Assembly: GCA_017607445.1 (NCBI GenBank)
Contig: JAEVHH010000004.1
Span: forward strand, 2,728,001 to 2,792,000
Direction: 5' to 3'
From: Histoplasma ohiense
Lineage: Eukaryota > Ascomycota > Eurotiomycetes > Onygenales > Ajellomycetaceae
DNA length: 64,000 bases
The notes beneath the pieces were generated by a model. The model did no database searches and was not told where the DNA came from. It saw only the letters and a list, made by a program, of their open reading frames with translations. Positions 10,548-21,321 of this stretch are shown in pieces (the first letter of the stretch is position 1; the number at the start of each line of letters is the position of its first letter). The translations under genes were made by a program, and so were the position numbers.

Positions 10548-13500
10548 TTAAGCTGAAGGGGAGCCGGCGGTTCCGCCACCGACTAGTTCCAGCACTTTCC
10601 CAGTGACCGCAGACGGATAGCCGCGCGACAGCATCTCCTGCACAACGCGGGACGCACCCTGGCGATCCTCCGCGGCCAGGAAGGCCCTGGTCATCGCTTC
10701 ATAGGTGCTGGGTTCGCGCTTGCTGATGCCGATGCCGTTGTATACGGACAGCGCATTGGCGATGTTACCATCGGCAGCCCAGCCGTGGATGAGCGTGTTG
10801 GCGATGTACGGTGTCATCTCCACGTTGCGGCTGACCATGTGCTTCAGCAGCTCAGCGGTGGCGGAGACTTTGTGGTTGGCGACCATGGCTTCAAAGAGGG
10901 CCTGGTACAGACATGGTTGTGGCTGGACGTGGCGGCTGGAGATGACGGAGTCGAAGATCTTGCGTGCGCCATCCATGTCGTGCATGACGCAGCCCTTGGC
11001 GTGGATGAGGGAGGCGAAGTGCACGGCTTCGGGCTGTTTGCCCGTTGAGCGGATGGTGTCGAGGACTTCCTCTGCGGCCTTCATATCGACGGGCTCGAGG
11101 GAGGCGTAGGCGTCGATCAGGAGCTTGTAGGTGTGCATGGTGGGCTGGATGTGTTTTGTTTTCATCCGCTCGTAGTATGCGAGCACCTTGGAGCGGTCGC
11201 GCTTCGTGTTGAGGAAATATTGGATGATGGAGTTGTATGGGGCCGGGCGAGGTTTGTAGTTGGGCATAGATTCCATTTCGTCGAACATTTCCTCTGCGAA
11301 GCGCTCGTCGCTGACTCTGCAGAGGGCGTTGACGATGGTGCCGTAGGTGACGCTGGTGGGTCGGATACCATTGGCACGCATCTCGGCAAAGTAAAGGAGG
11401 CAGTCATCGATCCGGCGAGCCTTGCCAAGCTTTCCGATTAGGGCATTGTAGAGGAACGATGTTGGGTCGACTCCTTCGGATATGGCGCGGTGGAAGATCT
11501 TGACGGCCTCGGTAGCTTCATCGAACGTTTTCGTCGACTCCTTTAGAGTGGTGATGTAGAGGCCAAAGGTATTAGCAGACGGTGCTGAGCCGATATTGTT
11601 AAGTTCTTGGTGGTACTTGGCAGCCTGGCCGCGTTCGCCAAGCGTCAAGCTGGCAGCAACCATAGCGTCCAAAATCGATGTCCAGCCATATTTGACGACC
11701 TTGTACTGGGGGATCAGTGGCACGTCGTGTCTAGCCATACCCAAGATCTCATGCACAAGATCCACGCGTCCACACTTTGCAGCAGCTGCGATCAGCTTGG
11801 CATAAGTGATATATCGCGGGTGTCTGCCAATGCGGCGCATATTTTTGAATTTGATCATGGCATCGTTGAGTTGGTTCTCAGCCCTACCACTAGCGTTCTC
11901 CAGAATATCAGCAATGACAGCAGACCCACGGAAGTCGGTAGCATGGGCGTATGGGTCAAAAGTGTCTTCATGAGTCGTTGGCTTCGAATCTGGGGAAGGT
12001 TGGGGAACGGGGGTGTATCGTGCGTGCACGAAGCTGGTATTGTCAACTGGTGATTGCACATAGCCACGCCATCTCTGAACCAAATCTGGGCGGCTACCAG
12101 CGATCTTAAGAACAGCTTCCTCGAGCACACGGGATTTCAGTGTGTGCATTGGGATCCCAGCAGCCAACGCAAGTTCGAGCATGTGGGCAAATCGAGCTGG
12201 GTTGGCAGCGTCAAATAGCTCAGAAGTGTTGACCAGCATTCCGGCCTGTACTTGGAGAGCAAGTGTTAAGTCCTGGATGCTAAGTTGCGAGATACCCGAC
12301 GGACCTAGGCTAGCGATTACGTGCTCTGCTACAGGCGAAACCAATCCACCATTCTCGATCATGGCCCAGATGAGGGTCATGGAAGCATTTGCTGAGAGAA
12401 CAACAGAGGACTCGATCATGACACGGCCAAGGAGGTCGATAGTCTCGTCGATCTCTTCACGAAGGTGAGCCTGGGCTTGTTTGCTGTCGACCGAGCTTCG
12501 AATGCGGGTGAACATTTTCCGCGCCTCCATAAGGCCTTCCTCGACTTGGCCGCTTTTAAGGAGGGCGACGGTATACATGGCGGTCGGATGGATAAGGTCC
12601 GGAGTAGCGTGGCTTGGAGAGGAGAGAACAGCCCAGAATGGTTTCGCGGATGCAAGGTGTCCCTGACGGATATGAAGAGCAAGCATTGCCGATGCGGGAC
12701 CCATAGTAGCAGGGGATTCTAGTGGAAGAAGATCGTATGCTTCGGATGCAACGGCGATATTTCCCGAATCAGCAGCTGCCATACAGATCCTGGCCGATGT
12801 TGATTCGAGTCCAGTCTTAGAGAGATATTCCCGAGCAGTTTTAAGGGCCTCCGAAAAGCTTCCAGTCTTGATTGCGTGCTGCATCAAACCATCCTTGACA
12901 ACAACATCCTCCACGGCAGACTTTCTGGCTTCTCGGTCTTCCTTCACTTCGTCGAACGAGGATCTAATCTTATCGAAAAATCGGAGAGCACCGGCCTCTT
13001 TTCCACAGGAGAGATAGGCTTTGATGAGAGCTGCATACACCTCAGCGTCCCTGCGCTCGATGATGCCAAATACACCGTTATCGTCAGCGATAGCCAAGGC
13101 TTTATATTCATTGTAGCATTCCACTGCGCTCTTCAAATCGCCATTCGCAGCGAATGCATCGATCATGGATGGGAAGATAGTCGCGTGCGGGACAACCTTA
13201 TGGGTTTCCATGTGGGCGAATATTTTGATCATTTGCTCAACCTCCCCCCTCTTTGCACAGGCAGTGATAAGAGTGCAATAGGTTTCCAGGGGAAATAAAA
13301 TATCAGCATGGTGCGAAGTTGCAGCATTGAAGAGCTTCATGGCAATCGAGAGAGAATGATCCTCAGATAAGAGTTCATGCTCAGCCTCACTTGACTGGAA
13401 CATAAATTTGCCTTCCTCTTCCATGCCGCCATAGCGGGCTCGCTGCTCGTCCAAGATCTGGATCGACTGGAAGGTCTTCAGGGCGCGGGATGCCAGCAGT

Positions 13501-14483
13501 TGGACGAGAATTGTGTATGTCTGTTCATTGGGCAGAACGGAACGGCGTAACATGTCCGAGTACACATCAAGGGCCTTGGGGACAGCATGGTAGATATCCG
13601 TATGGAGATGGATGGCAGCCTCAAGCAGGGCATTGTAAGCCCCAACAGTAGGAACGAGGCCCTCCTTAAGAATACTCTCAAAGGCACCAGGTACGAGCGA
13701 ATATTGTTTGGTATCTGCTAGTTGCATCACACGCCCAGATTGAGCCTGAACTTTCTTCAATATTTCGACATCCTTGGAGGACTCATCAAGCTCAAGAGAA
13801 GGTTCTTCCAGGGATGACTCTGGAGTGGGCTTAGGGGAGGCCGCCTCTATGGACTCGACGCCATTCGTGGACTCCGCGGTCGAAACATCTGGTTCCTCCT
13901 CCACCTGGCTAAGTGCCTCCGCATCATGGATCTGTTGAATTTCGCGCGCAACGGCCTCATCAACCTGCGCGCTTACATCAGCGTCAACTGCGACACTTTC
14001 AACCTTTCTGAAGTCCTTGGGATCGTGGTTGGAGATGTCGACCTTGGTTTGCGATGCGGATAAGGGGGACACATTTTTGTTCGATTCCGTACTGCCCTCA
14101 CTTTCTTTTGCATCCTGGGAAGATGGCTTCCAGCCAATTCGCTTTCTGAACTGGAATTGGTGCCAATCGTTCTCATCGCCATTCTGTTGAGCTTGCTGCC
14201 AAGCCGCATAGTAGGCAGCTAGGCCGGAGTCGCTGCCAGAATTTCCGGAGGATGCATGACCGGTCTTTGAGCCCGCACTCGAGGAGCCAGAAGCGTTCTG
14301 GAAAGCGTTCTGAAGTTGGGCAGTGCGTGTGTATTTTGCAGGGAGGTTCGTAAACTGGTTGAGGGAGGTGTTGGTAGAGGCGTAGGACGATTGGGATGCG
14401 GCAACTACGGACTGAGCGTAGCCGTGGACAAAAGTCTTTGTAAAGGCTTGACGTGCGAGATGGGTGAATGGCTTAAACACCAT
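10548..14483 (-). CDS. mitochondrial pentatricopeptide-repeat (PPR) protein
   Basis: Single-exon gene of 1311 residues. The N-terminus (MVFKPFTHLARQAFTKTFVH) lacks acidic residues and alternates basic, hydroxylated and hydrophobic residues, as expected of a mitochondrial presequence. A Ser/Glu-rich linker follows (about residues 60-240). PPR-type helical hairpins occur in two blocks: about 280-480 (VGAYNALLEAAIHLHTD, YCTLITACAKRGEVEQMIKI, MIDAFAANGDLKSAVECYNE) and about 985-1290 (FLYNALIGKLGKARRIDDCL, VTYGTIVNALCRVSDERFAE, HTYKLLIDAYASL, IANTLIHGWAADGNIANALS). A helical region of TPR/PPR-like hairpins sits between. Such proteins bind organellar RNA to stabilise or translate specific messages. 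The size and the two-block layout recall Neurospora CYA-5-type factors for cox1 mRNA, but I cannot assign the target transcript. Absence of introns over 3.9 kb is notable beside the intron-rich neighbours. Confidence 0.9.
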   Translation of the reverse strand: MVFKPFTHLARQAFTKTFVHGYAQSVVAASQSSYASTNTSLNQFTNLPAKYTRTAQLQNAFQNASGSSSAGSKTGHASSGNSGSDSGLAAYYAAWQQAQQNGDENDWHQFQFRKRIGWKPSSQDAKESEGSTESNKNVSPLSASQTKVDISNHDPKDFRKVESVAVDADVSAQVDEAVAREIQQIHDAEALSQVEEEPDVSTAESTNGVESIEAASPKPTPESSLEEPSLELDESSKDVEILKKVQAQSGRVMQLADTKQYSLVPGAFESILKEGLVPTVGAYNALLEAAIHLHTDIYHAVPKALDVYSDMLRRSVLPNEQTYTILVQLLASRALKTFQSIQILDEQRARYGGMEEEGKFMFQSSEAEHELLSEDHSLSIAMKLFNAATSHHADILFPLETYCTLITACAKRGEVEQMIKIFAHMETHKVVPHATIFPSMIDAFAANGDLKSAVECYNEYKALAIADDNGVFGIIERRDAEVYAALIKAYLSCGKEAGALRFFDKIRSSFDEVKEDREARKSAVEDVVVKDGLMQHAIKTGSFSEALKTAREYLSKTGLESTSARICMAAADSGNIAVASEAYDLLPLESPATMGPASAMLALHIRQGHLASAKPFWAVLSSPSHATPDLIHPTAMYTVALLKSGQVEEGLMEARKMFTRIRSSVDSKQAQAHLREEIDETIDLLGRVMIESSVVLSANASMTLIWAMIENGGLVSPVAEHVIASLGPSGISQLSIQDLTLALQVQAGMLVNTSELFDAANPARFAHMLELALAAGIPMHTLKSRVLEEAVLKIAGSRPDLVQRWRGYVQSPVDNTSFVHARYTPVPQPSPDSKPTTHEDTFDPYAHATDFRGSAVIADILENASGRAENQLNDAMIKFKNMRRIGRHPRYITYAKLIAAAAKCGRVDLVHEILGMARHDVPLIPQYKVVKYGWTSILDAMVAASLTLGERGQAAKYHQELNNIGSAPSANTFGLYITTLKESTKTFDEATEAVKIFHRAISEGVDPTSFLYNALIGKLGKARRIDDCLLYFAEMRANGIRPTSVTYGTIVNALCRVSDERFAEEMFDEMESMPNYKPRPAPYNSIIQYFLNTKRDRSKVLAYYERMKTKHIQPTMHTYKLLIDAYASLEPVDMKAAEEVLDTIRSTGKQPEAVHFASLIHAKGCVMHDMDGARKIFDSVISSRHVQPQPCLYQALFEAMVANHKVSATAELLKHMVSRNVEMTPYIANTLIHGWAADGNIANALSVYNGIGISKREPSTYEAMTRAFLAAEDRQGASRVVQEMLSRGYPSAVTGKVLELVGGGTAGSPSA

Positions 14484-17400
14484 TTATCTAGCGGGGGACC
14501 TCTTCAGAGCGAAGAGGAGATACTTCAAAGGCGAGTTAAAAAAGGGATTCTTGAGAGATTTCTCAGGGGAACCCGGAGGGGCGCCAAGGGGGGATTTACC
14601 TCTGAACTAGGATGGAAGTTGAATTGCACGTTCATTTGACGACTGGCCGCCGTCAAAGAACACGCTGCACTCGAGGGAATTTTTATTAAAAAAAAAAAAA
14701 AAATGAAGGGATTTTTCACGGAGCGGGAAATGACCGCTGGTTTGAGAGGGCTCCTCAATATCTACGATGTGAGGATGTGTATTTTGGGATAAGACGATCC
14801 TTCGGAGGGGGGATATGATTGACTCTCCCTCTTGCAAAATGTAGAGGGGAGATCCGTGATCAAGAGAGTGGTATAGAGGGAATGTCGATAGCAACAAGAG
14901 AAAGAGAGAGAGAGAGAGAGAACGAAAGAGGAGAAAAAAAGGGACAGATAAACATGAAGATGCGTTGTATTTTATTTTTTTTTTCTCGCTCGTTTTCGCT
15001 GTCCCGATTTGTGAAACTAAAATACACCAAGCAAAAATACCAGCCGAAAACCTCCGCAATCAGGGCCTGCTTCGCCCTTGTAATAATTTTGAACTTACGT
15101 GACGAGTATCGGTGCCTGAGGTTCCATGACGGGTATCTGATTTCCATTTCCACAATGTCCACCACATAACAAAGGTTTTTGGTGTTTGTTGTTCCATCAG
15201 ACGTGCTTATTATTAACTACAGAATACTTCGGATTTGGACAGCAATTTGGCGAGTAGGGTCCCTGGATTCGCCTCCAATGAGCCCGCACGATGTGCCTAT
15301 GGATACGTACACATACATACATGTGAGCGAATGCGGGATACGACAAAATTACATATCCTCCCCCAGAAGCGATAACAGGAAGAGGAATACATCGTCGGTG
15401 ATACGCAGCCGTACTCGGCACTTCATCACAATGTTGCAGCCTGCTGGGTGTTGGTTGAATCTTTCCAAATTGTCGCTGACTCACACGTCGTCCCGGGTCT
15501 TTTTCTGAGCAACGGGAGCTAGGCCTGATTCGGCTCGCTTGTGTCCGGACAATTATGGGGCCATTATGTCATTATGCGGGTTATCAGATCAGGTCGGGAA
15601 CTTGGGGACTTGGTCCGGTGGGCGGAGCGAGGTTTTCCCGGTCAGGTCACTTCGACCGCGCTAGTGGAGTTCAAATATCGGTCAGTTGATATCTGTATTT
15701 TACATATCATTACTCCGTACATTCGTTGTAACTACTATCTAGTATCTACGACCGAATAGATATTGCTAGTTAGATAGCTGCTAATCTATCTACCTACCTA
15801 TCTGCTTGGTATCTGATTGATTGCTAATAGAGCAGAGAATGCTAGCTATCTATCTACCTACATATCTGCTTGATATTCAATGGTTCACTATACAAATAGA
15901 TATCGTCATCTAGCTACCAATCTATCTGCCAAGCTACCTGCATGATATCTGATCAATTGCTAATGAAATAAAGAATGATTGCTAGATAGCAATCTAGCTA
16001 CTAATCTATCTACACAATTCCTGGTCAATTGCTAATAGAGTAGAGAACGCCAGCAACCTATCTACCTCCCTACCTACCAACCACCCTGCCCCCTCAATAT
16101 CCAATCAATCTCTATGAGAATAAAAATTACCTATCTATCGATGGTATCTAGTGACAATATATCTAGCAATTATATTCATTGATGATATATATAATATCAA
16201 AGAGTATAGTTTTTCTAAGCTTATTGCTCCGTCCAGCTGCATGTTCCACGAAGCTCCTGCTATAGAGCGTTGTGCCTGAGCTTTCCAACTCATTGAAGGA
16301 ATTAAAGACGTCTTCATCCCTGGGATTTACTATGTAGAGGTTCATTTGCCCACCCCCTTCTGGGAGTGATAGGGCAGGCTGCCTCTAGTATATACTTATA
16401 GTTAGTTAGTAAATAAAGACTTAACCAGCTATATAGATGAATGTAATGGTATGTTCCAAGGTTACCTAGGTATGGCAGAGGTCAGGTCAGCTGACCTCTC
16501 CACTAGCGCGGTCAGTTGAGCTACGCGAGAGGCCAGTTGAACAGTATTGAACTAATAATCGAGACTACAACGTTGGCTGCAGACTGCAGACGCGATTGGT
16601 GTTTTGACATGGCTCGACCGGCTAACAGTAACTCCTGGCCTTGTCACCGCCAGCAACCCATTGGCTCCCCGTGTCAGTATTTGGAACCCAGTGCAGGGGG
16701 CCGGCTCTTGCCCGCCTGCGCAATGCTTCCTAACCTTGGAAGTCCCTCAAGTTAGCACATCCATCCTCCAAACAACAACAGCCTTCCAGAACAACCCCAC
16801 GGTGGGCTCCGCGGGACTGCTCGGCTGACGAAGAGCTCTCGATGGAGGGGTTGGAAAACGTCAGAGGACAGTTATGGGTTTTTTTTTTTTTTTTCTTTGG
16901 CGAGCCACGACCCCGCAAGACCACCCACTGCCCTGATACTGGCCAGCTCCTTACTCTGTATGTATCCTGCCTGTAATGGGATATATATGTAAAGGCGACG
17001 CCCAAGTTTTGTCACTAATGTATGTAGGTAATTGAGTTTGTTGTCAGTACAACTATACTCGATTGCTAGTTAAATGTGAAAATCATGGACTCTGCACATG
17101 AACCAGCCACAAACAGCACTTATCCCAAGCCGCATTCAATAATGAAGTCATGACATGCAGAACTGAGTCTTTTTTTTTTTTTTTTTTTTTCATCTTTATT
17201 GATTCATTCAAGCACTGCAGCAAGGAGTCTATGGATTTAATTCCTGTGCGGATTACTATTCATACATCCCCTTCCACCATTCCGTCTTCCCCCTTCACCC
17301 CCACTCTCTCACCCGCCCAAGTTAAGTTTTAACCTTTTAGGCAATGCACGTAACTTTTTCAAACCAGCGAACGTAAAGTTATCGAAGAACCGTGAAAAAA

Positions 17401-19305
17401 AAAAAAAGAGCGCAATAACATTCCAACCCTGAGGGAAGAAAAGAATAAGAAAAAGGAAAAAGAAAGCCAGGGACAGAAACAGAAACGGGAACGGAAATCG
17501 GCCATTGGCAGAGGCAGAAAACAAACGGAGACAAAGAAGATGAACTCCATGTAACAGCAGTGAGTTTGCAAACCTACCTCTACATTGTATATATGTAGAT
17601 ATCCATCCAGAAACCCAGTATGTCTTTCTTTCCTTTTGCGTGCGTGTACCCGACTTGATCTACAAGTCGGAATACTGGATTAGCGCTTTGCAATAGTTAA
17701 TACCTTGGTAAAAAAAAAAAAAAAAACCGGGGTACGAGACAAGCGTTGTTCCGAAGCCTGTGTCAGGGTTAATAGTAGACAGTGGAGTCGAACAGAGGGC
17801 TATGACTATTTACCAAGGCTGTATTTAATATATTATAGGAATAAATGAACTGAGTGTGATTGATTGTGCTGATTGAGCCATATGATCTGCTTATCACCAC
17901 TGCATCACTGTAATAATCGACAGGGGCAAATGGAAAAAAATTTATGACGGTCTGTTATGTACTAGCTAGCAATCCTGTCAAGGGCCTCTCCAGCGGATGT
18001 GCACCGCAGCGACGGAAGAGGTAACTAACTACGGAGTACTCAACCAAGGGACAGGAAGTTCTACCAACAATCAATAAATCAATATAGCCTATCATTGTTC
18101 CAGATCATCTTTAATAACCTCTCCCTAGTCCTAACATTAAGTCCTGATCAAATATCGTGGTCATCGGTGGATAGATAGTAGTTCACAAGACTCGCTGATA
18201 GCTCGATCATCATGTTAACTAGAAATTGGCTTCTTTGTCGCAGCCACTGATCCATATTAATTAGTTCTGCGGAACAAGAATGATGGCGGTTTTACCCACC
18301 TCATCATAGTATTCGTGCATGCATGTTATCCGTTTTGTCAGAAATAGACACGGTAAGTATCCCGGTGACAAGAAATTGCCATTGACTGTCAGAGAGGAAA
18401 GGGTTGGTGAAATAAAGGAAGAAGGTGAAGAAGATGAAGAAGCCATCTGGATGTAGGCAAAGCCACCCCCAGCCACACGTTCGTCAACCACTAAGATGGT
18501 AAAAGAGCAACAAACATTCCAGCCAACCCCTCAATTCACAAACAGACATTTTTGAAATCATGAAGACAGATGTGCTGACATGGCACTGCTGATCTTGTCA
18601 TTTTCAATTCTGATCTCATATTAAACACAATAAATAATACCCCTGCGAATATCTTCTTTTTCCCCATTCATTTCTTCAAGTCATATGGAAGTATTTATAA
18701 TTCTATGTAAGCCCCGCCAAAGCTACAAAAAGCCAAATTCTCGCGCTTGTTCGATCGCTAACTAACTACTCTGTACCTACCTTTCGACTCCTGCAAAGGG
18801 CTCACCTCAACGAAGAACTGATTATCTAGCTGTTTTAATAAGATACTCTCGCCGCCCATATCACTGGACCTTCCCCCCAGCCCCCTCTCACCTTGCGGTA
18901 GCCAGAGGGAAAGAAGAGGACTCCCCCCCCACAAAACGCTTACCAACCCACCATTCCCCTCCCCCCCTCTCGTCTTGCCTCCCTCGCTCGCTTGCTCTCT
19001 TATCCTTGTTCCACCTGCCCCATAAACAAGCCAACAAATACATAAAATACCCCGCGCCAGGACACACAACACAGAGCAAAACGGACCCCAGCACACCCCA
19101 AGATAGGCAGGCGTATTAGGCGGGGTGCAATTGAAGCGCACCCATCCAGAAGAAGATAGCCAAACGCCCGAAGATCAAAACAAAACACACCAATTGGAGA
19201 AGGAACAAGAAAAAAAAAAAAGGCAGAAAGCAGAAAGCAAAAGCACACAGATCTCCAAATTCCCTTTTTGAGGGAGGGAAAACAAAAAACAAAAAACACA
19301 CCGCG
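14484..19305. other. 4.8-kb region without recognisable genes
   Basis: I found no exon set resembling a protein. The left part (14484-15180) is the PPR promoter side, with an A15 tract near 14690 and a (GA)n run near 14900-14920. The centre holds a degenerate minisatellite (15765-16160) and a palindromic patch (16484-16540). Poly-T tracts occur at about 16875-16895 and 17169-17190, and A-tracts at 17396-17407 and 17710-17726. TACTCCGTA or its complement occurs at 15711 and 18030. The last 500 bases are rich in C and A and look like the ERG8 5' leader. Long open frames here are shadows of low-complexity sequence. Confidence 0.5.
15765..16160. repeat. degenerate minisatellite, period about 70-76 bp
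   Basis: Five to six imperfect units begin at about 15765, 15841, 15912, 15981, 16052 and 16131, giving spacings of 76, 71, 69, 71 and 79. Each unit starts with a GCTAG(A/C)TA or AGC(T/A)ACC block, then CTATCTACC, then usually a TGATATCTGATCAATTGCTA-like block followed by AATAGAGTAGAGAA. Nested within are short CTAT/CTAC tetranucleotides. Divergence between units indicates an old array. No open frame spans it. Confidence 0.75.
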
Positions 19306-21321
19306 ATGCCCCACCACCCTATCTCCGAAACGGCAGTCTCCGCGCCGGGAAAGGTCCTGTTGACGGGTGGCTATCTGGTGCTTGACAGACGGTATACGGG
19401 GATGGTATTTGCGCTTAACGCGCGCATTCATGTTGTTGTGCGGCAGCTGCAGAGGGAGAAGGCGAAGAGAGACGATGGGTTAGCGGGTGCGCCAAGGAGG
19501 GGTGGGGAGGGTGGAGTGGAGGGCGGTAGCGATGGTAATGGCGATGAAGGGGAGGATGGGAAGGGTGGAGAGGAGGTAGGGGCGGAGGGCGCGGATGGGG
19601 AAGTTGATGCGGACCAGGAGGATGATGAGGTAATTGTGGTTAAGTCACCACAGTTTGTCGATGCGCTGTGGGAGTATGGGGTGAGGAGGGAGCCAGATGA
19701 GGGTGGAGTGAGGGTTGTGCAGAAGGGGCATGGGTGAGTTAAATTTTTTTTTTTTTTCCCTCCTTTTAATTGGGCTTTGGGCTTGTTGGTTTGTTTGGCT
19801 TTATATGCTATGGACAGGTGGTTAAATGAGATGATTGTTTTCTGAGACCAGGTGTGTTTGATTGACTGGGTTTGGATGCCTGGGGTTGAATTCGTGATTC
19901 TAGGGGCCATCTGCACATGGAGCATATATCTACTTAAAAGGGATATAAGGGGGAAGAGTGTCTGGGTCTTCGGTTGCCCACCACCACACTTTTAGCTACC
20001 TGTTACTATAATTGACGGTTACGACAGCACAAGACACTAACCAAGCACCGTATGTAGACCGCGGAATCCATTCGTCGAAACATCCTTAAACTACGCCTTA
20101 ACATACATAAGCTACGTTTCCGCATCCAAACTCTTCGGCTCCCTCTCCATCACCATTCTCGCAGACAATGACTACTACTCCCAAACCGCGACCTCACAAG
20201 CACCGGCCGCCAACAGAGGAACGCGCTTCGCAGACTTTGGCGTCAAGCTGGATGAAGCGCACAAGACCGGTCTAGGCTCATCTGCCGCGCTCGTCGCAGC
20301 GCTTGTTTCCGCCATCGTCATCCACCGCACCGTACAACCAGAGGAACTACCTACAGTGCGAGATAAGCTACATAATCTCGCCCAAGCCGCCCACTGCGCC
20401 GCACAGGGGAAAGTCGGTTCGGGGTTCGACATTGGCGCTGCCGTGTACGGCTCGTGTCTTTACCGACGTTTTTCCCCCGCTGTACTTGGAAGTTTGGGGG
20501 ACGTCGGGACCCCGCAGTTCGAAGAACGGCTCTTCGCCGTCGTTGAAGACCTCAACACAAAGCATCCATGGGATACGGAGTGTGTTGACTTTGGCACCAA
20601 GCTGCCTCGGGGCATGCAGATGGTGCTATGCGATGTTGACTGCGGCTCGCAAACGCCAGGGATGGTGAAACAAGTCCTCCAGTGGCGCGAGAATAACCGG
20701 GAGGAGGCAGACGTGCTCTGGGCGGAGTTGCAGCAAAACAACGATAGATTGCGTCTGCTGCTGAAAGACCTACTGCACCGTAATGCCCCTAATAACAGCC
20801 ACAGCCGTGCCGCGGCTGTCCACCGCCCTTCTTCATCGTCATCGTCGTCATCCGCGGTCTCGCGGGGTCATCAGCATGCGAATACCGCGAACATCAACGA
20901 CGTTGTCCACGATGACGACGACGACGACGACGACTACGACGACAATGACGGAAATAGATTCGACGGCGTCAGCAGACTCATCTCCCGCTCTCGTGCGCTG
21001 CTGCGCACCATGACAGAGAAAAGCGGCGTGCCCATCGAGCCAAAGGTGCAGACAGAGTTGCTGGATAGGTTATCCGCGGAGGTGGAAGGGGTGATAGGCG
21101 GCGTTGTCCCCGGGGCTGGCGGGTATGATGCCGTTGCACTGCTGGTGCGGGACGATGCGGCGGTTGTAGATAGGCTGCGCGCGTTCCTGCGGACGTGGAA
21201 GAGCTCCGTCGAGGATGATTTTGGCGGCAGGATTGAGAGGGTGAGGTTGCTGGGCGTGGCGCACGGTTCTGAAGGGTTGAGGAATGAGAATCCGGCGCAT
21301 TATTTTGCGTGGATGTCGTGA
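19306..21321 (+). CDS. ERG8: phosphomevalonate kinase
   Basis: This enzyme phosphorylates mevalonate 5-phosphate to the diphosphate in the mevalonate/ergosterol pathway. Two exons, join(19306..19733,20058..21321), 563 residues; the 324-nt intron has a CACTAACC branch site and ATGTAG acceptor. GHMP-kinase features are present: SAPGKVLLTGGYLVLD at about residues 12-27, the phosphate-binding loop KTGLGSSAALVAALVSA near residue 207, GKVGSGFDIGAAVYGS, and the C-terminal PGAGGYDAVALL. Low-complexity inserts are a Gly/Glu/Asp-rich acidic stretch near residues 60-105 and a later Ser tract followed by an Asp tract (DNA 20827-20950). Neither is expected to be catalytic; both lie where family members have surface loops. 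Cytosolic location is expected. Confidence 0.95.

Noticed and set aside
18758..19141. 127-codon minus-strand frame upstream of ERG8
   Set aside because: Complement of the C/A-rich ERG8 leader; Gly/Trp/Cys-rich translation looks like a composition artefact.
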